Assembly: GCF_023155855.1 (NCBI RefSeq)
Contig: NZ_JAKNUT010000001.1
Span: 992,001 to 1,056,000, forward strand
Length of the DNA: 64,000 bases
Source of the DNA: Microbacterium aoyamense
GTDB lineage: Bacteria; Actinomycetota; Actinomycetes; Actinomycetales; Microbacteriaceae
Direction: 5' to 3'
How positions within the stretch are numbered: position 1 is the stretch's first letter; every line of letters begins with the position of its first letter. Under the pieces are notes generated by a model. That model saw only the letters and a program-made list of their open reading frames with translations, searched no databases and was not told the origin of the DNA. Positions 35,731 to 43,994 of the stretch are shown in pieces. A program made the translations under genes and the position numbers.

Positions 35731-35776
35731 GTCACCCAGAACGGGTGACGAGTCCGCGCCACCCTCCGGTTAGCGT
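35731..35776 (+). promoter_or_regulatory. candidate LuxR-box promoter of the second arylsulfatase
   Basis: TCACCC (35732-35737), 5 bases, GGGTGACG (35743-35750), 20 bases, then TAGCGT (35771-35776). The wider dyad GTCACCC-N5-GGGTGAC (35731-35749) is perfect. The site also faces the divergent SulP gene and could serve both, though no matching -10 was seen at the same spacing on the SulP side. Confidence 0.65.
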
Positions 35777-35804
35777 GCAGGCGTATCCCGAGAGAGGTCT
35801 CACC

Positions 35805-38168
35805 ATGAGCGCTGACCGGCACGCCCGCACGATGCTTCCGATTCCGGACCTGCCCGCACCCGGGCTCACGACGTTCGACGCGAGGGATCCCGACACGTCG
35901 TTCCCGCCGATCGAGCCGCTGCTGCCGCCGGAAGGCGCGCCGAACGTGCTCATCGTCCTGCTCGACGACGTCGGCTTCGGAGCATCCAGCGCCTTCGGCG
36001 GGCCGTGCTCCACCCCGAATGCGGAGAAGCTCGCGGCGGGAGGGCTCACACTCAACCGCTTCCACACGACGGCGCTGTGCGCGCCGACCCGGCAGGCCCT
36101 GCTGACGGGTCGCAACCACCATTCGGCGGGGATGGGCAGCATCACAGAGACGGCGACCTCGGCGCCCGGATACAGCTCGCTGCGACCCAACACGAAGGCT
36201 CCGCTCGCGATGACTCTCAAGCTCAACGGCTATTCGACGGCGCAGTTCGGCAAGTGCCACGAAGTGCCGGTGTGGCAGTCCTCGCCGATGGGTCCGTTCG
36301 ACGCGTGGCCGTCGGCGGGCGGAGGGTTCGAGACCTTCTACGGCTTCATCGGCGGCGAGGCGAACCAGTGGGAGCCCGCTCTCTACGAGGGGACGACCCC
36401 CGTCGAGCCGCCCGCGACTCCGGAGGAGGGCTATCACCTGACGGAGGATCTCGCCGATCGCGCGATCGGGTGGATCCGCACGCAGAAGGCGCTCATGCCC
36501 GAGCGTCCGTTCTTCGCCTACCTCGCCCCCGGGGCGACCCATGCACCCCACCACGTGCCGCCCGAGTGGGCCGAGAAATACCGCGGCGCCTTCGCCGACG
36601 GCTGGGACGCGCAGCGAGAGAAGACCTTCGCCAAGCAGAAGGAGATGGGGGTGATCCCCTCCGACGCCGAGCTCACCCCTCGTCACGCCGAGATCCCCGC
36701 GTGGGACGACATGCCCGAAGAGCTCAAGCCGGTGCTCGAGCGCGAGATGGAGGTGTACGCGGGCTTCCTCGAGCACACCGACCACCACGTCGGGCGGGTG
36801 ATCGATGCGATCGCGGACCTCGGCATCCTCGAGAACACGCTGATCTACTACATCATCGGCGACAACGGGGCCTCCGCCGAGGGAACCCCCAACGGCGCGT
36901 TCAACGAGATGGCGAACTTCAACGGCATGGCCGCTCTCGAGACGCCGGAGTTCATGCTGTCGAAGATGGACGAGTTCGGCTCGCCGACGTCGTACAACCA
37001 CTACGCCGTCGGGTGGGCGTGGGCGATGGACACGCCGTTCCAGTGGACGAAGCAGGTCGCCTCGCACTGGGGCGGGACCCGAAACGGTGCGATCGTGCAC
37101 TGGCCTGCGGGCATCGCCGAGAAGGGCGGACTCCGCTCGCAGTTCACGCACGTCATCGACATCGCTCCGACGATCCTCGAGGCGGCAGGACTGCCGGAGC
37201 CCACGATGGTCAACGGCGTGCAGCAGTCGCCCATCGAGGGCACGAGCATGCTCTACGCCTTCGATGCGCCCGATGCCGAGGAGCGTCACGATCTGCAGTA
37301 CTTCGAGATGTTCGGCAATCGCGGCGTCTACCACCGCGGCTGGAGCGCCGTGACGAAGCACCGCACGCCGTGGCTGCTGATGGAGCAGACCGCGGCGCTC
37401 GACGACGACGTGTGGGAGCTGTACGACGGAAGCGTCGACTACAGCCAGGCTCGCGACCTCTCGAAAGAGGATCCCGATCGGCTGCGAGCCCTGCAGCGAC
37501 TCTGGCTCATCGAAGCGGTGAAGTACAACGTGCTGCCGATCGACGATCGCACTGGTGAGCGTCTCAACTCCGACCTCGCCGGGAGGCCGACGCTCCTGCG
37601 GGGCACATCGCAGCTGCTCTTCTCGGGGATGGGCCGCCTCTCCGAGAACAGCGTCGTGAGCGTCAAGAACAAGTCGTTCTCGGTGACAGCGGAGATCACC
37701 GTCCCCGCCGCCGGAGCGAACGGCGTCGTCATCGCACAGGGCGGGCGCTTCGGCGGTTGGACGATCTACTTCCACGAGGGTCGCGCCGTCTTCGACTACA
37801 ACGTCCTGGGCATCCATGAGTTCGTCACGCGCGCCGAGGAGCCGCTCGCGGCGGGCACCCACCAGGTCCGGATGGAGTTCGCCTACGACGGCGGCGGCCT
37901 CGCGAAGGGCGGCGGAGTGAGCATCTACTACGACGGCGAGCTCGCGGGCACCGGCCGGGTCGGGGCGACGCAGCCGATGATCTTCTCAGCCGACGAGACG
38001 ACCGACATCGGCTACGACTCGGGCACGGGTGTGAGCAGCGAGTACACCCCGCAGACGAGCCGGTTCATCGGCAAGATCGCGTGGGTGCAGATCGACCTCG
38101 GTCTCGACGACCACGACCACTTCATCGACCCCGATGAACGCATGCGCATCGCGATGGCACGGCAGTAG
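35805..38168 (+). CDS. arylsulfatase, Cys-type, large form with C-terminal beta domain
   Basis: The protein has 787 residues. The sulfatase domain begins after a 45-residue leader with NVLIVLLDDVGFGASSAFGG (Asp54, Asp55). The signature CAPTR starts at Cys92 in TTALCAPTRQALLTGRNHH, the formylglycine site. QFGKCHEVP, TDHHVGRVIDAI and IIGDNGAS supply further active-site residues. After about residue 600 a beta-rich region (KSFSVTAEITVPAAGANGVV is followed by a concanavalin-like pattern) probably adds substrate binding. No signal peptide is seen. GAGAGAGGTCTC precedes the ATG. The promoter carries the shared LuxR-box motif. Activation would need the FGE at 27.5 kb. Confidence 0.95.
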   Translation: MSADRHARTMLPIPDLPAPGLTTFDARDPDTSFPPIEPLLPPEGAPNVLIVLLDDVGFGASSAFGGPCSTPNAEKLAAGGLTLNRFHTTALCAPTRQALLTGRNHHSAGMGSITETATSAPGYSSLRPNTKAPLAMTLKLNGYSTAQFGKCHEVPVWQSSPMGPFDAWPSAGGGFETFYGFIGGEANQWEPALYEGTTPVEPPATPEEGYHLTEDLADRAIGWIRTQKALMPERPFFAYLAPGATHAPHHVPPEWAEKYRGAFADGWDAQREKTFAKQKEMGVIPSDAELTPRHAEIPAWDDMPEELKPVLEREMEVYAGFLEHTDHHVGRVIDAIADLGILENTLIYYIIGDNGASAEGTPNGAFNEMANFNGMAALETPEFMLSKMDEFGSPTSYNHYAVGWAWAMDTPFQWTKQVASHWGGTRNGAIVHWPAGIAEKGGLRSQFTHVIDIAPTILEAAGLPEPTMVNGVQQSPIEGTSMLYAFDAPDAEERHDLQYFEMFGNRGVYHRGWSAVTKHRTPWLLMEQTAALDDDVWELYDGSVDYSQARDLSKEDPDRLRALQRLWLIEAVKYNVLPIDDRTGERLNSDLAGRPTLLRGTSQLLFSGMGRLSENSVVSVKNKSFSVTAEITVPAAGANGVVIAQGGRFGGWTIYFHEGRAVFDYNVLGIHEFVTRAEEPLAAGTHQVRMEFAYDGGGLAKGGGVSIYYDGELAGTGRVGATQPMIFSADETTDIGYDSGTGVSSEYTPQTSRFIGKIAWVQIDLGLDDHDHFIDPDERMRIAMARQ

Positions 38169-38178
38169 CCGCACACGC

Positions 38179-38217
38179 GAAGAACGGGGGTGCCGAAGCC
38201 TGGCACCCCCGTTCTTC
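38179..38217. terminator. bidirectional terminator
   Basis: GAAGAACGGGGGTGCC (38179-38194) and GGCACCCCCGTTCTTC (38202-38217) pair perfectly over a 7-base loop, between the sulfatase stop (38168) and the convergent SHOCT gene (stop at 38228). Confidence 0.92.
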
Positions 38218-38227
38218 GTCGTACACG

Positions 38228-38575
38228 TCAGGCGAGCAGCTTGGCCTTGCCCGCAGCGAACTCCTCGTCCGACAGGATCCCCTGCGCGTGCAGCTGGGCG
38301 AGCTGGTTCAGCTGTGCCATGAGATCCGATCCTCCCCCCGCGGTAGCCTGTGGCGCGGGCGCGGCAGCCTGTTGGGCTGCGACGGCCTGCGCGGCAGCGG
38401 CGTTCATCGCCGCCTGCTGCTGCTGGGCCTCCCACGCTTGCGCTTCGGCTGCCTGATTGGCCTTGTTCGCCTGGTGCGACGCGATGCCGCCCGATACAGC
38501 GGTCGCCGTTCCGGCCACGACGGCCGTTCGCGCCGCGAGGCCGATGAGGCCGGGTCGTCCCATTCTTCCGAGCAT
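38228..38575 (-). CDS. SHOCT domain protein, copy 2
   Basis: The 115-residue protein is a clear paralogue of the SHOCT protein at 32.4 kb. MLGRMGRPGLIGLAARTAVV and the following TATAVSGG segment are nearly the same, a Gln/Ala-rich linker follows, and the C-terminus ends with LHAQGILSDEEFAAGKAKLL. One weak hydrophobic segment lies at residues 10-30. GAGAGGAACGACA precedes the ATG. It is the second gene after DUF6325 copy 2 (13-base gap). The function is unknown; SHOCT helices are thought to mediate assembly. Confidence 0.87.
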   Translation of the reverse strand: MLGRMGRPGLIGLAARTAVVAGTATAVSGGIASHQANKANQAAEAQAWEAQQQQAAMNAAAAQAVAAQQAAAPAPQATAGGGSDLMAQLNQLAQLHAQGILSDEEFAAGKAKLLA

Positions 38576-38588
38576 TGTCGTTCCTCTC

Positions 38589-39008
38589 TCAGGCCGCGTG
38601 TTCGGACAGGTAGGCGTTGACGAGGGGCGCGGGGATGCCCTGCCGCGCGAGCACGGCTCCTCCGGCATCCCAGAGGGCGCCTGCGAAAGCCTTCGCCCAC
38701 AGGAGCTCGACGACGAGGATCGCGGCGGACGTGCCGGGTGCGACGCCCGCGGCCAGGTCGGCGATGTCCTCACCGCTCGCGAGGCCCGCGAGGTCGAGCG
38801 CCGGCGCGGCGTCCGAGACGACCGTGTCGGACAGCTCGAGCAGCGTGAGCTCGTTCTCGAGCGAGCGTGCGACGAAGACGAGGTCGAGCACGTTGACCGT
38901 TCCGGCCGCGACGAGGTCGTCGATCGCCTGCAGCACGCCCGGTCCGGGTGTGTCGCCCTCGAAGCCGATCGCATAGAACTCGATCGGACCGTAGTCGAAT
39001 GTGGTCAT
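38589..39008 (-). CDS. DUF6325 family protein, copy 2
   Basis: The 139-residue protein is a paralogue of the one at 32.8-33.2 kb. Shared landmarks are FDYGPIEFYAIGFEGDTPGP, LQAIDDLVAAGTVNVLDLVF and, near the end, ARQGIPAPLVNAYLSE. The central acidic part differs. CCGGAGGTACCC precedes the ATG. It is the first gene of a two-gene operon whose promoter carries the shared LuxR-box motif, so this copy, with its SHOCT partner, is probably under separate control from the SulP-linked copy. Confidence 0.87.
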   Translation of the reverse strand: MTTFDYGPIEFYAIGFEGDTPGPGVLQAIDDLVAAGTVNVLDLVFVARSLENELTLLELSDTVVSDAAPALDLAGLASGEDIADLAAGVAPGTSAAILVVELLWAKAFAGALWDAGGAVLARQGIPAPLVNAYLSEHAA

Positions 39009-39042
39009 GGGTACCTCCGGGTCCTGGTGACGGTATGCCTCA

Positions 39043-39087
39043 AGCCTCCCGTTCCCGGCCCGGAGGGTCGTCACCCCGGAGGGATGA
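39043..39087 (-). promoter_or_regulatory. candidate LuxR-box promoter of DUF6325-SHOCT operon 2
   Basis: Read on the minus strand: TCATCC (39087-39082), 5 bases, GGGTGACG (39076-39069), 20 bases, then GAGGCT (39048-39043). The predicted start lies about 28 bases before the DUF6325 start codon, which has a good ribosome site. Confidence 0.6.
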
Positions 39088-39088
39088 T

Positions 39089-40564
39089 TCAGTTCAGCGC
39101 CGAGGTGAGGCGCGCGAGGCCGTCGAGGAACGTGGCCTTGGCGGGCTCGCGGTGCCACTCCTCGAGGGTCAGCTCGCGCCCGGCATCCCGGTACTTCTGC
39201 TCGATCTCGCGCATGCCGCTCACGAACGAACGACCGCGCACCAGCATCGAGATCTCCATGTTGAGGCTGAACGAGCGGATGTCCATGTTGCTCGAGCCGA
39301 TCACGGCGATCTCGTCGTCGATCGAGAAGTGCTTCGAGTGCAGGATGAACGGCGCCGGGTACAGGAAGATCCGCACGCCCGCCTTCAGAAGCACCTCGTA
39401 GTACGAGCGCTGCGCGTGATAGACGAGACCCTGGTCGCCGATCTCAGAGACGAAGAGCTGCACCTCGAGCCCGCGTTCGCAGGCCGAGGTGATGGCGTAG
39501 ACCATCGCCTCGTCGGGCACGAAGTACGGGCTCGTGAGGATGACCCTCTCGTTCGCCTCGTAGATGAGCGAGAGGAACAGTCGCAGGTTGTTCTCGGTGT
39601 CGTATCCGGGTCCGGACGGCACGAGCTGGCAGACCAGCGCGTCGGGACCCGTCGTGCGTTCGAGCGCCGTTGCGACCACGTGCTCGTCCTCGAGCATCTC
39701 GCCCGTCTCGATGAGCCAGTCCGAGAGGAAGACGGTGTTGATGGATGCCACGGCCGGCCCCGTGACGCGGGAGACGAGCTCCTGCCACTTGAGGCCGCGC
39801 TTCATGTGACTCGGCGAGTCGTAGTGCCGCGCGATGAGGTTCTGCGATCCGACGAAGCCCACGATGCCGTCGACGACGACGATCTTGCGGTGGTTGCGCA
39901 GGTCGGGGCGCTGCCACTTGCCCTTGAACGGCATGACGGGCAGCATCCACGCCCAGGTCACGCCGATGCGGTCGAGCTCGGCGAAGGTCTCCTTCGAGCC
40001 CGCGACGCGCTTGGACGACACGTGGTCGGCGAGCAGCCGCACTGTCACTCCGCGCGCGACGGCGCGCTCCATCGCGGCGAAGAAGCCGCGGGTCGTGTCA
40101 TCCCACGCGACGATGAAGAACTCGACGTGCACGAACGTCGTCGCGCGGTCGATCTCGATCGCCATCGCGTCGATCGAGCCCTGGTAGTCGTCGAACAGCT
40201 CGGCGCTGTTTCCCGCGGCGGCAGGGAGGCCCGTCAGTCGCTGGTTCTGCTCGACGATGCGCTGGAACGACCGCGGCCACTCCGACGGATCGGCGACGAC
40301 GTCGGACTGCGTCGCGGCGCGCTGGACGATGATGCGGTCGATCCGTGCCTGCTCGTCGCGGCGCTTCTTCGGAAGTCGGAAGGAGCCGATCAGCAGGAAG
40401 ATCAGGATGCCGACGAAGGGCAGCAGGAAGATCAGCAGCAGCCACGCCATCGCGGCGGTGGGCTTGCGATCGCGGGGGATGACGATCAGGGCGATCACCT
40501 TGATCGCGAGATCCGCGACCAAGGCGACCGCCCAGATGAGGTTGGCGAGAGCCGTCGAGTCCAT
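39089..40564 (-). CDS. cls: cardiolipin synthase (phospholipase D family)
   Basis: The 491-residue protein has two N-terminal transmembrane helices (about residues 5-28 and 37-60) with the PLDc_N pattern. It has two HKD catalytic motifs: NHRKIVVVDGIVGFVGSQN (near residues 225-243) and HSKHFSIDDEIAVIGSSN (near 405-422). This is the bacterial Cls plan, which joins two phosphatidylglycerol molecules into cardiolipin in the membrane. The gene begins 13 bases after the PLDc_N-SHOCT gene and is probably cotranscribed from the LuxR-box promoter at 41.0 kb. Actinobacteria also use a CDP-alcohol-type cardiolipin synthase, so this may be a stress-specific second enzyme. Confidence 0.93.
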   Translation of the reverse strand: MDSTALANLIWAVALVADLAIKVIALIVIPRDRKPTAAMAWLLLIFLLPFVGILIFLLIGSFRLPKKRRDEQARIDRIIVQRAATQSDVVADPSEWPRSFQRIVEQNQRLTGLPAAAGNSAELFDDYQGSIDAMAIEIDRATTFVHVEFFIVAWDDTTRGFFAAMERAVARGVTVRLLADHVSSKRVAGSKETFAELDRIGVTWAWMLPVMPFKGKWQRPDLRNHRKIVVVDGIVGFVGSQNLIARHYDSPSHMKRGLKWQELVSRVTGPAVASINTVFLSDWLIETGEMLEDEHVVATALERTTGPDALVCQLVPSGPGYDTENNLRLFLSLIYEANERVILTSPYFVPDEAMVYAITSACERGLEVQLFVSEIGDQGLVYHAQRSYYEVLLKAGVRIFLYPAPFILHSKHFSIDDEIAVIGSSNMDIRSFSLNMEISMLVRGRSFVSGMREIEQKYRDAGRELTLEEWHREPAKATFLDGLARLTSALN

Positions 40565-40577
40565 AAGGAGAAGGATG

Positions 40578-40961
40578 TCAGCCCGCGAGGGCCTTCGCCT
40601 TCAGTGCGTCGAACTCCGCCTGCGTGATGGCCCCGGCATCCAGCAGCGACTTCGCCTTCGCGATGTCGTCGACCGAAGTGCCGCCCGTGCCGGCGGTCTG
40701 ACGGATGTAGTCCTCCTGCGCGGCGCGCAGTTCGGCCTGCTGGGCGACCGAGCGCTTCGTCATGCCGTTGCCACGCGCGATGAGGTAGATCAGGGCGGTG
40801 AGGAACGGGACGAAGATCAGGAAGATGATCCAGATCGCCTTGCCCCAGCCGTTCATCTTCGAATCGCGGAAGATGTCGGCGAGGATCGAGAACAGCACCA
40901 TGAGGTACGCGAAGAAGACGAACGCCCAGAAGAACCACGCGATCCAAGACCAGAAGTCCAT
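40578..40961 (-). CDS. PLDc_N-SHOCT membrane protein
   Basis: The 127-residue protein has two transmembrane helices (WSWIAWFFWAFVFFAYLMVL; AIWIIFLIFVPFLTALIYLI) in a PLDc_N-like arrangement with the polar SKMNGWGKA turn between them. A short linker and a C-terminal SHOCT motif follow (AKSLLDAGAITQAEFDALKA). Such proteins are common in actinobacteria and of unknown function. The ATG at 40959-40961 starts exactly before the first helix; no strong ribosome site is seen, so the start is moderately certain. It leads the operon with cardiolipin synthase and has the best match to the LuxR-box promoter. Confidence 0.85.
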   Translation of the reverse strand: MDFWSWIAWFFWAFVFFAYLMVLFSILADIFRDSKMNGWGKAIWIIFLIFVPFLTALIYLIARGNGMTKRSVAQQAELRAAQEDYIRQTAGTGGTSVDDIAKAKSLLDAGAITQAEFDALKAKALAG

Positions 40962-41007
40962 GACAATCCATTTCGTAGGAACGGGCCGGGTCGCCCGTGC
41001 TGTGACG

Positions 41008-41052
41008 ACAGTAGGTTTCGCACGCGCTCGCTGCGTCACCCCTCGGGGGTGA
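41008..41052 (-). promoter_or_regulatory. candidate LuxR-box promoter of PLDc_N-SHOCT/cls
   Basis: Read on the minus strand: TCACCC (41052-41047), 5 bases, GGGTGACG (41041-41034), 20 bases, then TACTGT (41013-41008), a good -10. The dyad is perfect in both half-sites. The inferred leader is about 40 bases. Confidence 0.7.
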
Positions 41053-41061
41053 GAATTACCG

Positions 41062-41274
41062 TCATGCCGAGGTGACGGGGTTCATCGAGATGACCTGGAT
41101 GTGCAGGTCGTCGAACATGGCCAGAAGCCCGAGGAGCCGAGCTTGGTCAGGGACGCGACCGGTGATCGTGGTCACCTCCGGCTCCGCCGTGTCGATAGTG
41201 AAGCCTTCCAGCGCACCCGCGAGATCGGACCCGATCCGGCCATTCAGAACGATCGCGACTTCGTGTGCGGACAC
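41062..41274 (-). CDS. small conserved-looking protein, 70 residues
   Basis: The frame from GTG at 41274 gives SAHEVAIVLNGRIGSDLAGA after the initiator, then a TITGRVPDQARLLGLLAMFD stretch and HIQVISMNP at the end. The pattern (short beta strand, GRV-x-DQ-x-x-L-x-x-LL, then beta strand) recalls a small actinobacterial protein of unknown role. GAGGAGGCCCGC precedes the GTG; the longer upstream frame is not protein-like. It is divergent from the large LuxR regulator gene, and a copy of the LuxR-box lies 72-88 bases upstream of its start codon. Confidence 0.7.
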   Translation of the reverse strand: MSAHEVAIVLNGRIGSDLAGALEGFTIDTAEPEVTTITGRVPDQARLLGLLAMFDDLHIQVISMNPVTSA

Positions 41275-41316
41275 GCGGGCCTCCTCGCGGCGATGGGGCG
41301 GGACACGACTGAGGTC

Positions 41317-41362
41317 ATCGTGCAACAGCGGTGCCGCGCGTGAGGTCACCCGTGTGGGATGA
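41317..41362 (-). promoter_or_regulatory. candidate LuxR-box between the small protein and the LuxR gene
   Basis: Read on the minus strand: TCATCC (41362-41357), 5 bases, GGGTGACC (41351-41344), 21 bases, then CACGAT (41322-41317). Spacing and -10 are slightly weaker than at the other sites. The dyad sits between divergent genes and may also affect the regulator gene itself. Confidence 0.5.
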
Positions 41363-41402
41363 TTCTGCCGAAACGCGAGAAGTCGCGTGCAAGGCGGTCC
41401 CG

Positions 41403-43994
41403 ATGCCAGTCCCCCGATCAGCACCGCCCCACGCCGTCGACCGGCCCGATCTGAGGGCTCGGCTGGACGTGGGGATGGATGCCCCGCTGACCCTGCTCGT
41501 CGCCCCGGCCGGGTCGGGCAAGAGCGTGCTGCTCACTCAGTGGGCGGCGGCGCTCGACGGTGTGCTCGTCGGCTGGCTCGATCTCAGCGGCGCCGACGAC
41601 GACGCCGTGTACTTCGCGCGGCGGTTGATCGACGAGCTGCAGGGTATCTCGGAGGGGTTCGCCGAGCTCGCGCACGCGCCCCGTGCGGCATCGACGGGCC
41701 TGGGCGACGCGCTCATCGAGGCGCTCGCGGCGTCGTTCGCAGACGCGCTGGAGGAGGTCGTCGTGATCTTCGACGATCTCCATCGGCTCTCTAATCGCGA
41801 GATCGTGACCGACTTGTGGCGGCTCGTCGACAGGTTGCCCGGCAACGCGCACTTCGTGTTCTCCTCGCGCATCGATCTTTCGCTCGGATTCAGTCGGCAT
41901 CGCCTCGAGTACGCACCGGTCGAGCTTCGTCAGTCCGACCTCGCGTTCAATGGCGCCGAGGCGGCCGCGCTGCTGTCACGGATCACCCGACGCTCGATCG
42001 ACGACGAAACGGCCGCCGCGGTCGTCGAGCACACCGAGGGCTGGGCGGCCGGCATCCAGCTCTCAGGTCTGGGACTGCGTTTCCGCACCGATGCCCGACA
42101 GTTCATGGACGCCCTCGTCGACAGCGATCGGCTCGTCATCGACTACTTGAGCGAAGAAGTGCTCGACGCGCAGTCTCCTGAGCGGCTCCAGGCGCTGCTG
42201 GATCTCTCGGTGCTCGACGAGCTGACTCCGGGCGTCGTCGAAGCAGTCGCGGGTATGGGCGATGGGGCGGCGTTCCTCGGTGAGCTCGAGCGGGAGTCGT
42301 TGTTCGTCATCCCCGTCGCGGGCAAGCCCGGTCGGTTCCGCTTCCATCATCTCTTCCGCGATCTGCTGCGGTATCGGCTGCGCGCGACCGACATCGACGC
42401 CGAGGCATCCCTCCTCCGGACGGTGGCGGAGTGGCACACGTCGCATGGCGATCTCGCCATCGCCATCGAAGCGCTCCTGGCGGGATCCCACTGGAGCGGA
42501 GCGATGGATCTCATCCTCACTCGGGGGCGAGAGGTCTATGAGCGGGGCGAGACGGCGACCGTCGCACGCTGGCTCGCGGAGATCCCCAGCGAGGAGCGTC
42601 GCCCGAGAGAGGATGCCGAGCTGCTGTACGCGGTGCTCGAGGGAATGTCGGGCCGCCCCGTCATCGCCGAGACCGCCGCTCGCGAGCTTCTGGCGGATCC
42701 CGCTGTGACATCGGGCATGCAGGTCGTCGGAAACGCCTACCTGTCGGGGCTGGTGCAGTTCCTGCCGCATCCGCGCGTCTACATCGAGGACGGCACTCGG
42801 GCCCTCGAGCTGCTCGCGACGACCGACGACCACGTCGCATTGCCGAATCTGTTGAACCTCACTCAACCGGCGACGCTGGAGATCTTCGCGAAGATCTCCG
42901 TCGCCCGCGGGCACCTGCTGCTCGGTGACAGCGGGACCGCGCGGGCGCTCATGCGCGAAGCGTTGGAGGGCGACCGCAGCGCCTACGCGCCGTATCGGAT
43001 CCATGCCCTTGGATCGCTCGCGCTCGCCGAGGCGTGGGACGGCTACCTCCGCCGCGCGACAGACCTCGCTGATGAGGCACTCGAGATGTCCCGCCAGCTC
43101 GATCTGCTGACTCATGCCGCGCCTGCCGACGCCTACCTCGCCCGCTCGCTCGTCGCGATCAAGCGCGGCGAACCCGAAGCCGGTGCCTTCGCCCTGCATG
43201 AGGGGTATGTGCGCGCCGCCTCCAACGCGCGGGCGCAGCTCATGTGGATCGCGCACGCGGAGGCACGACTCGTGGACCCCGACGGCACCGAGTTGACGGC
43301 GCATTCGCCCGCCACGCCACCGCCGCCGCTGGTCGCCGACGCGCTCGAAGCGATCGCGCGCCGACAGCAGCGCGAGAGCGGGCGCCCCGCGAAGCCGACG
43401 AACACGCGCACCTGGTCGCGTGTGGCGTACGAGGATGTCGCCAGCATGCTCGCGAGCGGCGACCCGGGCGCCGCGCGGACGAGGCTCGCGTCGTTCGCCT
43501 TTCCGGATCCGATGCCGCCGTCGGTGTACGTCGATGTGCAGCTGCTCGGCGCGTGGATCGCCGATCTCGAACGTCGCCTACCGGAGTCGCGTGAACACCT
43601 GCGGCGCGCACTCGATGCGGCGCAGCCTGAGGAGCTCGTGCAGCCGTTCCGACGGGCCGGCTCTCGGGTGCTCCAGCTCATCCGCGAGCTGCCCGGCGCT
43701 CCCGACGGCTTCCGTCGTGTCATCCTCGAGCGCACGGGCATCGCCTCGCAGCGGCCGCCCATGGAGACGCTCATCGAGCCGCTCACGGCGCGCGAGCTCG
43801 AACTGCTCGCATATCTGCCCAGCCGCCTGACCAACGCCGAGCTCGCGGCGCGCTGCTTCGTGTCGCTCAATACCGTGAAGACCCACATGGCGCACATCTA
43901 CCGCAAGCTCGGCGCGAACGGGCGGGATGCCGCGATCGCGCGAGCCCGTGAGCTGGGTCTCATCGAGGAGCCGGATGTCGCCCGCATGGGGTGA
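41403..43994 (+). CDS. large LuxR/MalT-family (LAL) transcriptional regulator
   Basis: The protein has about 863 residues. An N-terminal ATPase domain carries Walker A APAGSGKSVLL (about residue 37) and a Walker B-like VVVIFDDLHRLS. The MalT-type VEHTEGWAAGIQLSGL and RFHHLFRDLLRYRL motifs follow. The middle 400 residues are helical repeats (TPR-like). The LuxR HTH is at the end: LTARELELLAYLPSRLTNAE, then VSLNTVKTHMAHIYRKLGAN. Such regulators oligomerise with ATP and inducer and activate promoters from class II positions. The ATG at 41403 follows AAGGCGG; a GTG at 41331 is possible but would run through the operator-like dyad. It is the likely reader of the six LuxR-box sites in this window. 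Confidence 0.93.
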   Translation: MPVPRSAPPHAVDRPDLRARLDVGMDAPLTLLVAPAGSGKSVLLTQWAAALDGVLVGWLDLSGADDDAVYFARRLIDELQGISEGFAELAHAPRAASTGLGDALIEALAASFADALEEVVVIFDDLHRLSNREIVTDLWRLVDRLPGNAHFVFSSRIDLSLGFSRHRLEYAPVELRQSDLAFNGAEAAALLSRITRRSIDDETAAAVVEHTEGWAAGIQLSGLGLRFRTDARQFMDALVDSDRLVIDYLSEEVLDAQSPERLQALLDLSVLDELTPGVVEAVAGMGDGAAFLGELERESLFVIPVAGKPGRFRFHHLFRDLLRYRLRATDIDAEASLLRTVAEWHTSHGDLAIAIEALLAGSHWSGAMDLILTRGREVYERGETATVARWLAEIPSEERRPREDAELLYAVLEGMSGRPVIAETAARELLADPAVTSGMQVVGNAYLSGLVQFLPHPRVYIEDGTRALELLATTDDHVALPNLLNLTQPATLEIFAKISVARGHLLLGDSGTARALMREALEGDRSAYAPYRIHALGSLALAEAWDGYLRRATDLADEALEMSRQLDLLTHAAPADAYLARSLVAIKRGEPEAGAFALHEGYVRAASNARAQLMWIAHAEARLVDPDGTELTAHSPATPPPPLVADALEAIARRQQRESGRPAKPTNTRTWSRVAYEDVASMLASGDPGAARTRLASFAFPDPMPPSVYVDVQLLGAWIADLERRLPESREHLRRALDAAQPEELVQPFRRAGSRVLQLIRELPGAPDGFRRVILERTGIASQRPPMETLIEPLTARELELLAYLPSRLTNAELAARCFVSLNTVKTHMAHIYRKLGANGRDAAIARARELGLIEEPDVARMG

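Noticed and set aside
35667..35804. SulP operon as a seventh LuxR-box target
   Set aside because: The dyad at 35731-35749 is symmetric, but on the SulP side no nAnnnT element lies at 20-21 bases; the best -10 (TAGCCT) is 38 bases away.
41331..41402. GTG start 24 codons upstream for the LuxR-type regulator
   Set aside because: The extra residues overlap the dyad operator, are not typical of the family, and AAGGCGG is well placed for the ATG at 41403.
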